Shown here one piece after another: positions 14,019 through 23,221 of a stretch of DNA of 24,903 nt. Position 1 is the first letter of the stretch, and each line of letters starts with the position of its first letter. The notes under the pieces are model-generated. The model saw only the letters and a program-made list of their open reading frames with translations, had not been told where the DNA came from and did not search any database. Both the position numbers and the translations under genes were made by a program. This stretch comes from a virus: IMG/VR virus record IMGVR_UViG_3300009001_000085, positions 1-24,903 of that record. One strand, written 5' to 3'.

Positions 14019-14756
14019 ATGAAATTAGAATTAAAAGACAGAGTCTATAAACTCACAAGAGGCAAATCACCATTGTCTTGCATCATTCCTTCTCGTAGTA
14101 GCAAAAGAAGACCTCTGCTATATTTTGATGAGGAACAAGGAGTCAACAGAGCGTTGAGATATGCAAGAAATCAAAAGAGTCCATTTGAAGATGAGCAAGA
14201 TGGTTCAGCTATTATTGAGCCAATCATCTTTGAAGATGGTATGCTTAGTGTTCCAAAAAACAATCCAGCATTACAGCAGTTTTTACATTATCATCCATAT
14301 AATGGTAAGAAGTTTGTTGAGGTTGATTATGGTAAAGACGCACAAGAAGAAGTTGACCAATTAAATATTGAGATTGATGCATTGGCTGCGGCTAAAGAAA
14401 TGAGCGTAGAAGAGCTTGAGGTTGTGGGGCGTGTTGTTCTATCGAAAGATATTTCAATAATGAGCACATCTGAATTGAGAAGAGACATTATGGTGTTTGC
14501 TAGAGTAAACCCAGAAATGTTTATGAATGCAATCAATGACCCAGAAGCTAAAATGAAATCAACAGTTAAGATGTTCTTTGAATCTAAATTGTTATCTTTG
14601 AGGAATAATGAAAGGGATGTATATTTCAACTTGGATGGAAACAAGAAAAGAATGTGCATCATCCCATTTGGTGCAAACCACATTGAATTTTTAGCTGAGT
14701 GGTTTGAGTCGGACGAGGGTCTGGACATATTTGAATTTTTAGAAAAGAATCTATAG
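14019..14756 (+). CDS. Conserved protein next to the capsid gene, function unknown (245 aa)
   Basis: The sequence includes RALRYARNQKSPFEDEQDGS, then IIFEDGMLSVPKNNPALQQF, then LHYHPYNGKKFVEVDYG, an acidic helix (AQEEVDQLNIEIDALAAAKE) and a C-terminal half with DIMVFARVNPEMFMNAINDP and FNLDGNKKRMCIIPFGANH. I recognise this arrangement as a protein found just after the capsid gene in many Bacteroidota and marine phages, without a settled function. It may be a virion component or assembly factor. It is bracketed by two terminators with no obvious promoter of its own, so it is probably made at a low level by read-through from the capsid operon. Confidence 0.75.
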   Translation: MKLELKDRVYKLTRGKSPLSCIIPSRSSKRRPLLYFDEEQGVNRALRYARNQKSPFEDEQDGSAIIEPIIFEDGMLSVPKNNPALQQFLHYHPYNGKKFVEVDYGKDAQEEVDQLNIEIDALAAAKEMSVEELEVVGRVVLSKDISIMSTSELRRDIMVFARVNPEMFMNAINDPEAKMKSTVKMFFESKLLSLRNNERDVYFNLDGNKKRMCIIPFGANHIEFLAEWFESDEGLDIFEFLEKNL

Positions 14757-14785
14757 TTTCATTCTGAATATTGTTTTTCATAATT

Positions 14786-14812
14786 GAGGGGTTTACGCCC
14801 CTCTTTTTTTTT
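14786..14812 (+). terminator. Intrinsic terminator
   Basis: GAGGGG (14786-14791) pairs with CCCCTC (14798-14803), with a short loop and a possible extra T-G pair, followed by nine T residues (14804-14812). It lies 30 bases after the stop of the preceding gene and four bases before the next promoter box, so it separates two transcription units. Confidence 0.88.
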
Positions 14813-14815
14813 GGC

Positions 14816-14823
14816 TATCTTTG
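14816..14823 (+). promoter_or_regulatory. Bacteroidota-type -7 box (TATCTTTG)
   Basis: TATCTTTG, followed by TGACAAA, is identical over 15 bases to the element at 1948-1962 and shares TATCTTTGTGA with that at 23210. It sits between a terminator and the ATG at 14840 and would drive the connector and tail genes. No -33 TTG is evident, because the expected place is occupied by the terminator stem. Confidence 0.7.
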
Positions 14824-14839
14824 TGACAAAGTGTAACAG

Positions 14840-15778
14840 ATGATAAATTCCGTTAGAAATACAGTGTTGTCCATACTAAACAAAAACAACTATGGATATA
14901 TTTCTCCATCTGATTTTAACTTGTTTGCAAAGCAGGCTCAGTTGGATATATTCGAGGATTATTTTTATCAGTACAACTACAACATAAACAAAGAAAATGC
15001 TCGTGCATCTGGAACGGGGTATGCTAATATCACTAAGGGCTATGAGGAGTCTATAAATATTTTTTCAGAATCTAACTTTTTGGTTCATAGTTCGATAAAT
15101 AAATTTTTTACTCCAAGTCCTAGCACAACAAACGATAACTATTACCTGCTAAATAGGGTTGATATCTACACCAATTTACGGGCGAATGGTTTTACCAATG
15201 GAACTGGTACGAATGAATTGATTGACACACTTACTGATTTTATTGCATCGGGGGTAAAGGCGGGAGATATTGTATTAAACTTAACAGACAATACAAGTTC
15301 TGAGGTGGTTTCAGTAGCTACCAATGTTTTAACAATAGATGATGACATATTTGTTTTGGGAGATGAGTTTTCTGTTTATAGTGGTTCAGATATATCTGAG
15401 GCTGAGAGAGTTAGCCAATCTAAGATATCCTTGTTGAACTCTTCATTATTGACAGCACCATCAAATACGTTTCCAGTATACACACAGGAGGAACCATATT
15501 TATATATGTTCCCTAAAACAATAAACTCATACGGTGCTGTAAAGTGTCAGTACATAAGATATCCAAAAGACCCCAAGTGGACGTATGTTGCATTGTCTGG
15601 CGGAGAGCCGTCATTTAATGCATCATCTCCTGATTATCAAGACTTTGAGATTCCTATTTCGGATGAACCGACTTTGGTGTTGAAGATACTCCAATACGCA
15701 GGTATGTCTATAAGAGAGGTTGCTGCAACTCAGTTTGGTCAGAGTCTAGAAAATTTAGAAACTCAAAAAGAAAGGTAA
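14840..15778 (+). CDS. Head-tail connector-type protein with an inserted shared module (312 aa)
   Basis: The N-terminal region (MINSVRNTVLSILNKNNYGY, then FNLFAKQAQLDIFEDYFYQY, then INKENARASGTGYANI) is one I recognise from virion proteins encoded after the capsid gene in Bacteroidota phages. Residues about 125-181 are a beta-rich module (NELIDTLTDF, AGDIVLNLTD, LTIDDDIF, FSVY) also found in the proteins at 2131 and 16713. The remainder (YTQEEPYLYMFPKTINSYGA, then VKCQYIRYPKDPKW, then PISDEPTLVLKILQYAGMSI) resumes the connector-like pattern. Its position, between capsid and nozzle genes, suggests an adaptor ring under the portal. The gene follows its own promoter and is six bases from the next gene. 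Confidence 0.75.
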   Translation: MINSVRNTVLSILNKNNYGYISPSDFNLFAKQAQLDIFEDYFYQYNYNINKENARASGTGYANITKGYEESINIFSESNFLVHSSINKFFTPSPSTTNDNYYLLNRVDIYTNLRANGFTNGTGTNELIDTLTDFIASGVKAGDIVLNLTDNTSSEVVSVATNVLTIDDDIFVLGDEFSVYSGSDISEAERVSQSKISLLNSSLLTAPSNTFPVYTQEEPYLYMFPKTINSYGAVKCQYIRYPKDPKWTYVALSGGEPSFNASSPDYQDFEIPISDEPTLVLKILQYAGMSIREVAATQFGQSLENLETQKER

Positions 15779-15784
15779 TAAAAT

Positions 15785-16711
15785 ATGGCTTATTTGTCTG
15801 AATATCAATACTATGAGAATGATGGTAACTCTCCATCTAACGCCAATTGGGGGTCCTACCAATATGTATCATTAAAGGATATCGTTAACAACTTTATGTT
15901 GATGTATGCTGGTAATCATAGTCTAGTAAATAACGAGGAGAGGTTCAAGGTTTTATTCCATGCAAAGCGTGGTATACAAGAACTTAATTACGATGCATTC
16001 AAAGAAATTAAGATACTTGAACTAAATGTATCAAACACATTAAAGTATGTGCTTCCAAGTGATTACGTAAATTGGGTTAGGATATCTCTGTATCAGAACG
16101 GTGTTCTCAGACCGATGAGTGAAAATATTCAAACCAACTGGAGTGATGCGTATCTGCAAGATAATGATGCCAATATATTGTTTGATATCAATGGCAATAT
16201 ATTAAAACCTGAGTTCTCGAACATAGATTATGAGAGAATTAAGGGGACAAAAAAGTCGATATACTTGAATCCAAATAACCCACAGTTTGATGGGTTTGAG
16301 GGATACTACTACGATGGAGAGTGGTACTTTGATTTTCAGGTAGGAGCTAGGTTTGGTTTAAATACAGAGACCGCAAACTTCAACCCCACATTTAAGATTG
16401 ACAAAAAAAGTGGAGTTATAAATTTTAGTTCTGACATGGCTGGTGAGCTTTGTATATTGGAATATGTTTCAGACGGAATGGAGGGAGGAGATGACACGCA
16501 GATTAGTGTTAACAAATTATTTGAGGAGTATATATATGCATACATCGAGTATTCAATATTGCACTCAAAATTAAATGTCCAAGAATACATAGTCAGAAGG
16601 GCACAAAAAAAGAAGTCATCGCTTCTTAGAAATGCTAAAATAAGAATGAGCAATATTCATCCATCAAGACTATTGATGAATATGAGAGGTCGTGATAAAT
16701 GGCTAAAGTAA
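15785..16711 (+). CDS. Head-tail connector / tail tube ring-type protein (308 aa)
   Basis: Key stretches are FKVLFHAKRGIQELNYDAFK near residue 58, LKYVLPSDYVNWVRISLYQN near 105, YYDGEWYFDFQVGARFGLN near 180, and a C-terminal helix with ISVNKLFEEYIYAYIEYSIL. I recognise the pattern (AKRGIQELNYDAxKEIK..., LPxDYVNxVRIS) from ring or connector proteins of crAss-like and other Bacteroidota podoviruses, with a role comparable to P22 gp4 or T7 gp11. The basic C-terminus (RLLMNMRGRDKWLK) could bind the portal or DNA. It is followed after one base by the giant nozzle-type gene, so the two are likely co-translated. Confidence 0.78.
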   Translation: MAYLSEYQYYENDGNSPSNANWGSYQYVSLKDIVNNFMLMYAGNHSLVNNEERFKVLFHAKRGIQELNYDAFKEIKILELNVSNTLKYVLPSDYVNWVRISLYQNGVLRPMSENIQTNWSDAYLQDNDANILFDINGNILKPEFSNIDYERIKGTKKSIYLNPNNPQFDGFEGYYYDGEWYFDFQVGARFGLNTETANFNPTFKIDKKSGVINFSSDMAGELCILEYVSDGMEGGDDTQISVNKLFEEYIYAYIEYSILHSKLNVQEYIVRRAQKKKSSLLRNAKIRMSNIHPSRLLMNMRGRDKWLK

Positions 16712-16712
16712 T

Positions 16713-19700
16713 ATGGCGAGCACAAAAAGAAATTTTGTATTAGGTAGAATGAATAAGAGCCTTGATGAAAGGCTTGTACCTAATGGTGAATATGTTGATG
16801 CACTCAATGTTAGACTTGGGTCTACCGAGGAAAGCGAGATTGGTTCTGTTGAAAACTCAAAGGGTGTAACAAAACTAACAACAATAACATATGAGGGAGC
16901 CAATCTATCTACATCTGCTAGATGTATTGGGGCGTATGAGGATGGTGCTAGGGAAACCATTTATTGGTTTGTACATGACTCAGACTTTTCGTTGGGTACA
17001 ACAGGTAAGCTCGATTTAATTATATCGCTAGACATCAACAAAAACATTATGACATATCATGTCATTAGTATTGATGATGGTGATAATGCGAATACGATAC
17101 TAAACTTTAATCCATCTTATTTAATAACTGGTGTCAACATGGTTGATGACCTGTTGTTTTTTACGGATGATTATAATCCTCCAAGGTTTATAGATATAAA
17201 TAAAAATTACGCAAAGCCAACATCGTTAACTCAAGATGGTATAACGTCTGAGGAGTTGCTGGTTATAAAGAAACCACCACTAGAAACGGTTGGTATTAAT
17301 AGCATATTGAATGCGTCTGAGGATACATTCTTGGAGGATAGATTCGTATGCTTTGCGTACAGATGGAGGTATAGTAATAATGAGTACTCTGCAACATCTC
17401 AATTTAGTGCTCCATCATTTACACCTAGTTTGTTTTCTTATAACTATTCTACGGGGTTGAATGATGGTATGTTGAATAAGGCAAATTCTTGTCAGATTAC
17501 TTACAACTCTGGAGGTGAGCTTGTTGTTGGTATTGACCTATTGTGGAAGGATATGCAGACTGGAAACATTAGGGTCATTGATAAGCTAGACAAATCAGAA
17601 TTGGGTCTTGCTGATAATACGGACTTTACGTATACGTTTGATAGTAGTAAGATATTTACGGTACTACCAGACAGTGAGATACTTAGGCTGTATGATAATG
17701 TTCCAAGACTAGCTAAAGCCCAAACAGTTATGGGCAATAGGTTAATGTATGGTAATTATCTTGAGCAGTACAACCTAATTGATATCAATGGATTCCCAAC
17801 AAAGTTGGAATATACGGTTGACTTGATTAGCGAGGATATTGGTCTAGAGTCTTTATCTAGTTCCATATCAAATCAAACATATACGTGGGATGGTTCAAAT
17901 GAAACAGCACCGTCTGTTTTGAATTTAACGAACCTAGATAGTGTTGAGTTAGTTCAGGGCTCTGTTATTGAGTTTACTGTGTCGTACACTCATTATAGTT
18001 TTTATGAGACACTTGGTACGCCCACACCCACTCAGCAGAATCCTGAGACAACAATTACATTTACATATACATTGCCTCAAGATTTTGATAGTGCATATGA
18101 CTTATCTATCAGCGATGATTTCAAGGAAAAGATTGGGACTAATGGAAACATTCAAACAGTTGCAAATTGTTCATCTGGAACAACACTGACCGATGTCTTT
18201 AACTGTTCACTACTGCAAAATATTGACAGCCTAGAAAAGTATGAGAGTGGAATCAGTGGTGCAAATCAAGCGATAAAAATAGTGTCTAGCGCAAGCAGTC
18301 CGAATCAAATTGGATTTGTTCTTCCTGCGATGCGTTACGTTGATAATCCTACATCAATTACTCAGAGTGTTTATGAGTATTTTGAGGTTACATTCATCGA
18401 TGCAACATTCTCTTCATACGGTGCTCCAACTAGTTTGCATAGCGATAGGAGCTACGAGGTTGGTATTATATACATGGATGAATTTGGTAGGGCTACAACC
18501 GCTTTGGTAAGCCAAACAAACGCATTGAGTGTTCCTTGTTCTGCTTCTGCTTTAAAAAATTCTATAAGGGTTACCATACCAAAAGAGCAGATAGCACCAT
18601 CGTGGGCTACAAAATATAAGTTTTGCATAAAGTCTGACAAGGAGAAATACTTTAATGTATATTCTCAGTATTTCTTTAGGGACCAAGCTACTGGGTCTGA
18701 TTATTTTTTATTGGAGGGACAGAATGCAAGAAAAGTTGAGGAGGGTGATTTATTGAGAGTTAAGGCTGACACAAATGGGTCAGTTGATAAATGTGTCACA
18801 ACTTCTGTATTAGAGAAAAAGTCACAAGAGGCTGACTTTTTAAATCCAGCCCCCCTTGACCCAGATGGTCAAGAGATGTCCGTTCCAGCTGGAGTATATG
18901 CAAAAATGAGAGCTTCTAACTTTTCAACAGAGTTGTCTTCCGATTCATTTATAACTCACTCAGACAATGATGTTGGAACAAAACGAGGAGAGCCACCCGT
19001 GGCTTGGGTACCAGTCGATATTGAGAAGAATGGAGAGTATGTAGACTATACTATTCCAGCTGGAACTGTAATAAGACTAAAAATTGAAAATCTTAGAAAA
19101 GGCAAAAATAATAGGCTTGAAAGAAGATATTATTTGTTAGATATCGAATTAACTGCATCTAGGGATTACACGAATTTTAAAGCGTGGTGGGATGGGGACA
19201 ATGTGCAATCGGTGTTGAATGGAGCAAATTCTGTACGAGAGGCTGACGGTGGTTCAGCAGACCCCACCAATACATATACATCAACAGTTGCTTATTCGGC
19301 TGATTACGATGGAAATACTGGAGCACTATATACTGGTACCAATACAGCTGTTGAATTAAATGAGCTTATTGCGGCATCTTCAGATTTCGGATTGGTTGCT
19401 GTTGGGGATTACGCTGTAAACACGAGTGCATCACCCAATACGTATGCCAAAGTGACTAAGGTGTACTATGGCGAAAATAAACTAGCACTTGATACTGATA
19501 TATTTACGACTACATCACAAGACTTTGCAATATATAGGGGTAGACCCGTATACCAACAGTTTACTGTTGATGGCAATCAATTGGAAACCCAATTCTTTTA
19601 TGTTTACGATGCATTTAATGTGTTGAGAAAATATCTATCCGTAAAGGGAATGCAGGGTACGGGTACAACAAAAAATAAAAAAAGCACGCTTGACATTTCT

Positions 19701-21401
19701 ATAGAGGTACTTAGGTCTAATTCACTAATTGTTTTTGAAACAGAACCTCAAGATTCATTGCCAGATGTTTGGTATGAGGGTTCGCAATCATTTGATATAG
19801 ACCCACTAACTGGGTATCACTCTGGGAATGTTGTAAATGGTGGTGGCACGGTAAATCAAACCGCTAGCTACCCAGCAATAATCGACACAGATTTTTTTAA
19901 CTGCTATGCATTCGGTAATGGAGTAGAAAGCTACCAAATCATGGATGCCATAGATGGTAAGGAGTTGCAGTTAGGCAATCGTGTCTTTACCACAAACGCA
20001 GAAGATTATCAAGAGATTCGAAGATTTGCAGATATAACGTATAGTGGTGTATACAATGACGAGACCAATGTTAATAAACTTAATGAGTTTAACCTTGGTT
20101 TATTAAACTTTAAACCATTAGAAAACTCGTATGGTCCTATCTACATAATGGATGGTAGAGAGACGGACATTCTTACACTGCAAGAGGACAAGATATCGTA
20201 TGTGCTTCGTGGCAAAAACCTACTCACAGATTCAACAGGTGGTAGTGTTGTGGCTTCCGTACCAGAAGTATTGGGTACTCAAGTTGCACGTACAGAGGAG
20301 TATGGTATTAGCCATAATCCTGAGAGCTACGTCAAGTGGGGGTATGATAAATTTTTCACCGATGCAAAACGTGGAGCTGTAATTCAGCTTCGTGGTGCAA
20401 CTGGCTCTAGTGAGTCGTTATCTGTTTTGTCTGAAATGGGTATGCGGTCATGGTTTAGAGACTTGTTCATAGATTCATTTAACAAGCAAAAACTTGGTGG
20501 GTTTGACCCATATATGAATGAGTATGTATTGAGTTCAAATAACATTGATGTACCTACAGATGAGAAATGTATAGAATGTGGTATGAGTAGGGTTATAACT
20601 GTTGATGCTGACTCTAGTCCATTTACATTCTGTGTTAATGTTGGAGAGCTTGTTGGTGATGTGAATGTATCATATGATATATTAAATGTTGCAGATTCGG
20701 TTAAGATAGATGCAACATATGATGGCACTACAGTTACTACTGGATTTATCAGCAATAGTAGCGGCTCGCCACTTAATGTGTCAAAAAACAAGGTATCTGA
20801 AACTCAGGTTGAAATTAGTGTTGAGTCATCGTCTGGTGTTGTTCAACTCGAACTAAATGTTGGGTGTGTTATCGCACAGAGAATGAAAATAATTCAGGTG
20901 TGTTATTCTCTTAATGATGACGCTGGGGAGTTTATACATAACGAGTATAGATGGACTGATGGAGCATATAGCTCACCACTTCACTCGGAGCAGGTTGAGC
21001 TTGTAATTGGCTCAACTAGCCCGACAATATCTCAGTACAAGGTAATTGAGTCACTGCAAGGCGGAGCATTTGTTCCTGCCGATGGAGCAACGGTCAGCAT
21101 AATATCGAATAAGATATCTCCATCTGATAACTACACATTTGACCCAACGGTTGATGAGCTTAGATACCTAAGAACAAACACCGAGTATTTAAACGACCCT
21201 GCGGACATGACATCTTTGCTTGCAGCATCTAGTGTGGCTACATTAACACCGAGTAGTGGACCAAATAGATACGAGGCTACATTTACGATGCCATCAACAA
21301 ATGATACATACCTATATTTGATATATGATTATAGAAGACCAACTCAAGTTGACTTGTGTTACGATGCAACGAACTTACACGATGCGTGTTGTGACTGTTA
21401 A
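16713..21401 (+). CDS. Tail nozzle / stabilisation-type structural protein (1562 aa)
   Basis: The start (RNFVLGRMNKSLDERLVPNG, then EYVDALNVRLGSTE, then IGSVENSKGVTKL) is a hallmark that I recognise from the large stabilisation or muzzle-type proteins of crAss-like and marine podoviruses. Length fits that group. The protein is beta-rich throughout and resembles a propeller or tail-tube nozzle (IYWFVHDSDFSLG, DDLLFFTDDYNPPRFID). Residues about 883-943 carry the module shared with the proteins at 2131 and 14840. A CxxC pair lies at C1286/C1289 (KCIECGM), and the C-terminus ends DACCDC with four cysteines between 1549 and 1562. The C-terminal quarter looks like Ig-like domains. It would close the short tail and guard the DNA channel. 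Placement is confident; the exact role is inferred. Confidence 0.85.
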   Translation: MASTKRNFVLGRMNKSLDERLVPNGEYVDALNVRLGSTEESEIGSVENSKGVTKLTTITYEGANLSTSARCIGAYEDGARETIYWFVHDSDFSLGTTGKLDLIISLDINKNIMTYHVISIDDGDNANTILNFNPSYLITGVNMVDDLLFFTDDYNPPRFIDINKNYAKPTSLTQDGITSEELLVIKKPPLETVGINSILNASEDTFLEDRFVCFAYRWRYSNNEYSATSQFSAPSFTPSLFSYNYSTGLNDGMLNKANSCQITYNSGGELVVGIDLLWKDMQTGNIRVIDKLDKSELGLADNTDFTYTFDSSKIFTVLPDSEILRLYDNVPRLAKAQTVMGNRLMYGNYLEQYNLIDINGFPTKLEYTVDLISEDIGLESLSSSISNQTYTWDGSNETAPSVLNLTNLDSVELVQGSVIEFTVSYTHYSFYETLGTPTPTQQNPETTITFTYTLPQDFDSAYDLSISDDFKEKIGTNGNIQTVANCSSGTTLTDVFNCSLLQNIDSLEKYESGISGANQAIKIVSSASSPNQIGFVLPAMRYVDNPTSITQSVYEYFEVTFIDATFSSYGAPTSLHSDRSYEVGIIYMDEFGRATTALVSQTNALSVPCSASALKNSIRVTIPKEQIAPSWATKYKFCIKSDKEKYFNVYSQYFFRDQATGSDYFLLEGQNARKVEEGDLLRVKADTNGSVDKCVTTSVLEKKSQEADFLNPAPLDPDGQEMSVPAGVYAKMRASNFSTELSSDSFITHSDNDVGTKRGEPPVAWVPVDIEKNGEYVDYTIPAGTVIRLKIENLRKGKNNRLERRYYLLDIELTASRDYTNFKAWWDGDNVQSVLNGANSVREADGGSADPTNTYTSTVAYSADYDGNTGALYTGTNTAVELNELIAASSDFGLVAVGDYAVNTSASPNTYAKVTKVYYGENKLALDTDIFTTTSQDFAIYRGRPVYQQFTVDGNQLETQFFYVYDAFNVLRKYLSVKGMQGTGTTKNKKSTLDISIEVLRSNSLIVFETEPQDSLPDVWYEGSQSFDIDPLTGYHSGNVVNGGGTVNQTASYPAIIDTDFFNCYAFGNGVESYQIMDAIDGKELQLGNRVFTTNAEDYQEIRRFADITYSGVYNDETNVNKLNEFNLGLLNFKPLENSYGPIYIMDGRETDILTLQEDKISYVLRGKNLLTDSTGGSVVASVPEVLGTQVARTEEYGISHNPESYVKWGYDKFFTDAKRGAVIQLRGATGSSESLSVLSEMGMRSWFRDLFIDSFNKQKLGGFDPYMNEYVLSSNNIDVPTDEKCIECGMSRVITVDADSSPFTFCVNVGELVGDVNVSYDILNVADSVKIDATYDGTTVTTGFISNSSGSPLNVSKNKVSETQVEISVESSSGVVQLELNVGCVIAQRMKIIQVCYSLNDDAGEFIHNEYRWTDGAYSSPLHSEQVELVIGSTSPTISQYKVIESLQGGAFVPADGATVSIISNKISPSDNYTFDPTVDELRYLRTNTEYLNDPADMTSLLAASSVATLTPSSGPNRYEATFTMPSTNDTYLYLIYDYRRPTQVDLCYDATNLHDACCDC

Positions 21402-21416
21402 AATGAATTATAAATA

Positions 21417-22346
21417 ATGGCAGCATTAGGAACATATTACATAGATGCGGAGTTTTTATCTGGAGCAACCGCTGTATTTACGGATGCAAACATGACGATA
21501 AAGGCTCCTGATGGATATTATTCAGATGGCTCAACTGTCAGACAGCAGGTGTCTGGTGTTTTGGGTATATCAATTATATGTCCTACGTGTTCTGTGTCTT
21601 GCGGCATTGCAATAAACAGAGCTTCGGATGATGCCATATACGACATCACGTTCAACACATCTACGGATACTGGATGTACCATAATTTATTTTGAACCCTA
21701 TACAAGACCACACGGCATACGTGCTACATTTAATTCAAACGAATATAATGAGCTAACGAGCATAACCGAGGGATACTTGGCTAGTACAGACCCATCCAGC
21801 TACACCTATATAGGAACTACTGCGGAGGATTGTGGTATTGGTGCGACACTAGATGCGGGCGGATACACGGGTATAGATGAGTACTCATTTGATGGGTCAT
21901 CATTTGTCTTATCTGGTAGCTCTGGTGTGGTTACGGGAACATCTGCCGATGTGGTGACAACGGTTGCTAATCCTGCGTATTCAACACTATATATCCCAAA
22001 AACTTTAACAAGTCCATCGGATATGAATATTCAGATATTTGCACCATGTCCAGTTTCTGAGTTTAATATTGATATAAACTGCCCAGTCTTGTTGACTGGC
22101 GTTCCTACATCTGACCCAAGCCCTGCTGATTGTAACACGGCTCCACTCATACACACATTTTACAATGTACCCAATAGAGGGGGGACTGCTGGATTCCCAG
22201 CTGTAAATGAGTTCTTTGTAAGTGACCCATACGGGAATGCGAGGGTAGCTGCTGGTGATTATACAATTGAGGTGGCAGGTTTGCGATATGAAATAACTGT
22301 TTCATCTGATGGGATTATTACTAGTTTGGCGGCTTGTCCACCATAA
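21417..22346 (+). CDS. Cys-rich tail-associated structural protein (309 aa)
   Basis: The N-terminus (GTYYIDAEFLSGATAVFTDA, then APDGYYSDGSTVRQQVSG) with a cysteine cluster at C55, C58 and C62 (ICPTCSVSCG) is familiar to me from structural proteins encoded behind the nozzle gene in Bacteroidota phages. The rest is Gly/Ser/Thr-rich and beta-rich, and the C-terminal part (NEFFVSDPYGNARVAAGDYT, YEITVSSDGII) looks like a small Ig-like or jelly-roll domain. The cysteines may form disulfides or bind metal. Partners are probably the nozzle protein, which also ends in a cysteine cluster, and the next gene product. Function beyond tail component is not visible. Confidence 0.7.
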   Translation: MAALGTYYIDAEFLSGATAVFTDANMTIKAPDGYYSDGSTVRQQVSGVLGISIICPTCSVSCGIAINRASDDAIYDITFNTSTDTGCTIIYFEPYTRPHGIRATFNSNEYNELTSITEGYLASTDPSSYTYIGTTAEDCGIGATLDAGGYTGIDEYSFDGSSFVLSGSSGVVTGTSADVVTTVANPAYSTLYIPKTLTSPSDMNIQIFAPCPVSEFNIDINCPVLLTGVPTSDPSPADCNTAPLIHTFYNVPNRGGTAGFPAVNEFFVSDPYGNARVAAGDYTIEVAGLRYEITVSSDGIITSLAACPP

Positions 22347-22357
22347 TATATATATTT

Positions 22358-23203
22358 ATGACTGATTATACACTAACGTACAGCGAGGGAGCTAAGGGGT
22401 GGACATCATTTTTTAGTTACTACCCTGATTTCATGATTGGTATGAACCAATTCTTTTACTCATTTGCGGGTGGTAATCTTTATAGGCACAATACAAATGA
22501 GGCTAGAAACAAGTTCTATTACCTAAATACAGACACAGACCAGTGGGAGTTGAAGACATTTGAGTCTAAGATTGTTAGCCTATTTAATGAGAACCCATTG
22601 GAGAACAAGTTGTTCAAGACCATTGAGTTGGAGTCTGATGATGCTTGGTTGTGTAATATAAGCACAGATATTCAAAACTCTGGTCTTATAGAGTCCAATT
22701 GGTTTGAGCAAAAGGAGGGAGCTTGGTATGGTTTTATCCGAAGCAATCTTCCAACGGGGGCAGATGTTACTGAATTGCAGTTTGAATTGCGTTCTTTAAA
22801 TGGTATTGCACAGAGCTTTAGTGTTGGTGGAACCCCAACAAATTATCAGGTAAACTTTGCTTCTAGTATTGACATTGGCAGTATTGTCAGTGTTGGTGAT
22901 TATCTGTATTATGCGTTACCACCATATGATACTCCTGTGTTTGCGGGTGAGATAAAGGAGGTAAACATAGACAAGAGAATACCAATCAATCAGATTGTTA
23001 TCGATGGAACGGTGTCTGGTGCAACAAACCCGATACCAATAAATGACGCATACTTCTTGTACATAAAGAATCCAATTGCGGAGTCGCATGGAATTATGGG
23101 TCACTATTGCGAGTTCACCCTAACATTGGAGCCGAGTGGTGGTGACATGGCTGCATCTGAGTTATTTGCAGTAGGCTCTGAGGTTATGAAATCTTTCCCT
23201 TAA
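22358..23203 (+). CDS. Conserved tail-associated structural protein (281 aa)
   Basis: I chose the ATG at 22358 (MTDYTLTYSEGAKGWTSFF). An upstream in-frame TTG at 22334 would add eight residues but lies inside the previous gene. The motif SEGAKGWTSFFSYYPDFMIG, followed by FFYSFAGGNLYRHN and a segment ending LFKTIELESDDAW, is one I know as a recurrent protein in crAss-like and marine Bacteroidota phages near tail genes. Later EGAWYGFIRSNL continues the family pattern. The C-terminal half has beta-sandwich character (IDIGSIVSVGDYLYYALPPY). It is thought to be virion-associated; I know of no firm function. A promoter box follows its stop. Confidence 0.75.
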   Translation: MTDYTLTYSEGAKGWTSFFSYYPDFMIGMNQFFYSFAGGNLYRHNTNEARNKFYYLNTDTDQWELKTFESKIVSLFNENPLENKLFKTIELESDDAWLCNISTDIQNSGLIESNWFEQKEGAWYGFIRSNLPTGADVTELQFELRSLNGIAQSFSVGGTPTNYQVNFASSIDIGSIVSVGDYLYYALPPYDTPVFAGEIKEVNIDKRIPINQIVIDGTVSGATNPIPINDAYFLYIKNPIAESHGIMGHYCEFTLTLEPSGGDMAASELFAVGSEVMKSFP

Positions 23204-23209
23204 ATAAAT

Positions 23210-23217
23210 TATCTTTG
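23210..23217 (+). promoter_or_regulatory. Bacteroidota-type -7 box (TATCTTTG)
   Basis: TATCTTTG followed by TGAT leads directly into the ATG at 23222, so transcription would begin at or next to the start codon. This is the third copy of TATCTTTGTGA in the window. It would give the internal virion protein genes their own promoter. No -33 TTG is evident. Confidence 0.65.
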
Positions 23218-23221
23218 TGAT

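Noticed and set aside
20384-20791. Minus-strand open frame of 135 codons inside the nozzle gene
   Set aside because: It lies wholly within a secure plus-strand gene, has no neighbours on its strand and no family resemblance. It is a by-product of codon bias, as are the other minus-strand frames (e.g. 14327-14728, 1097-1351).
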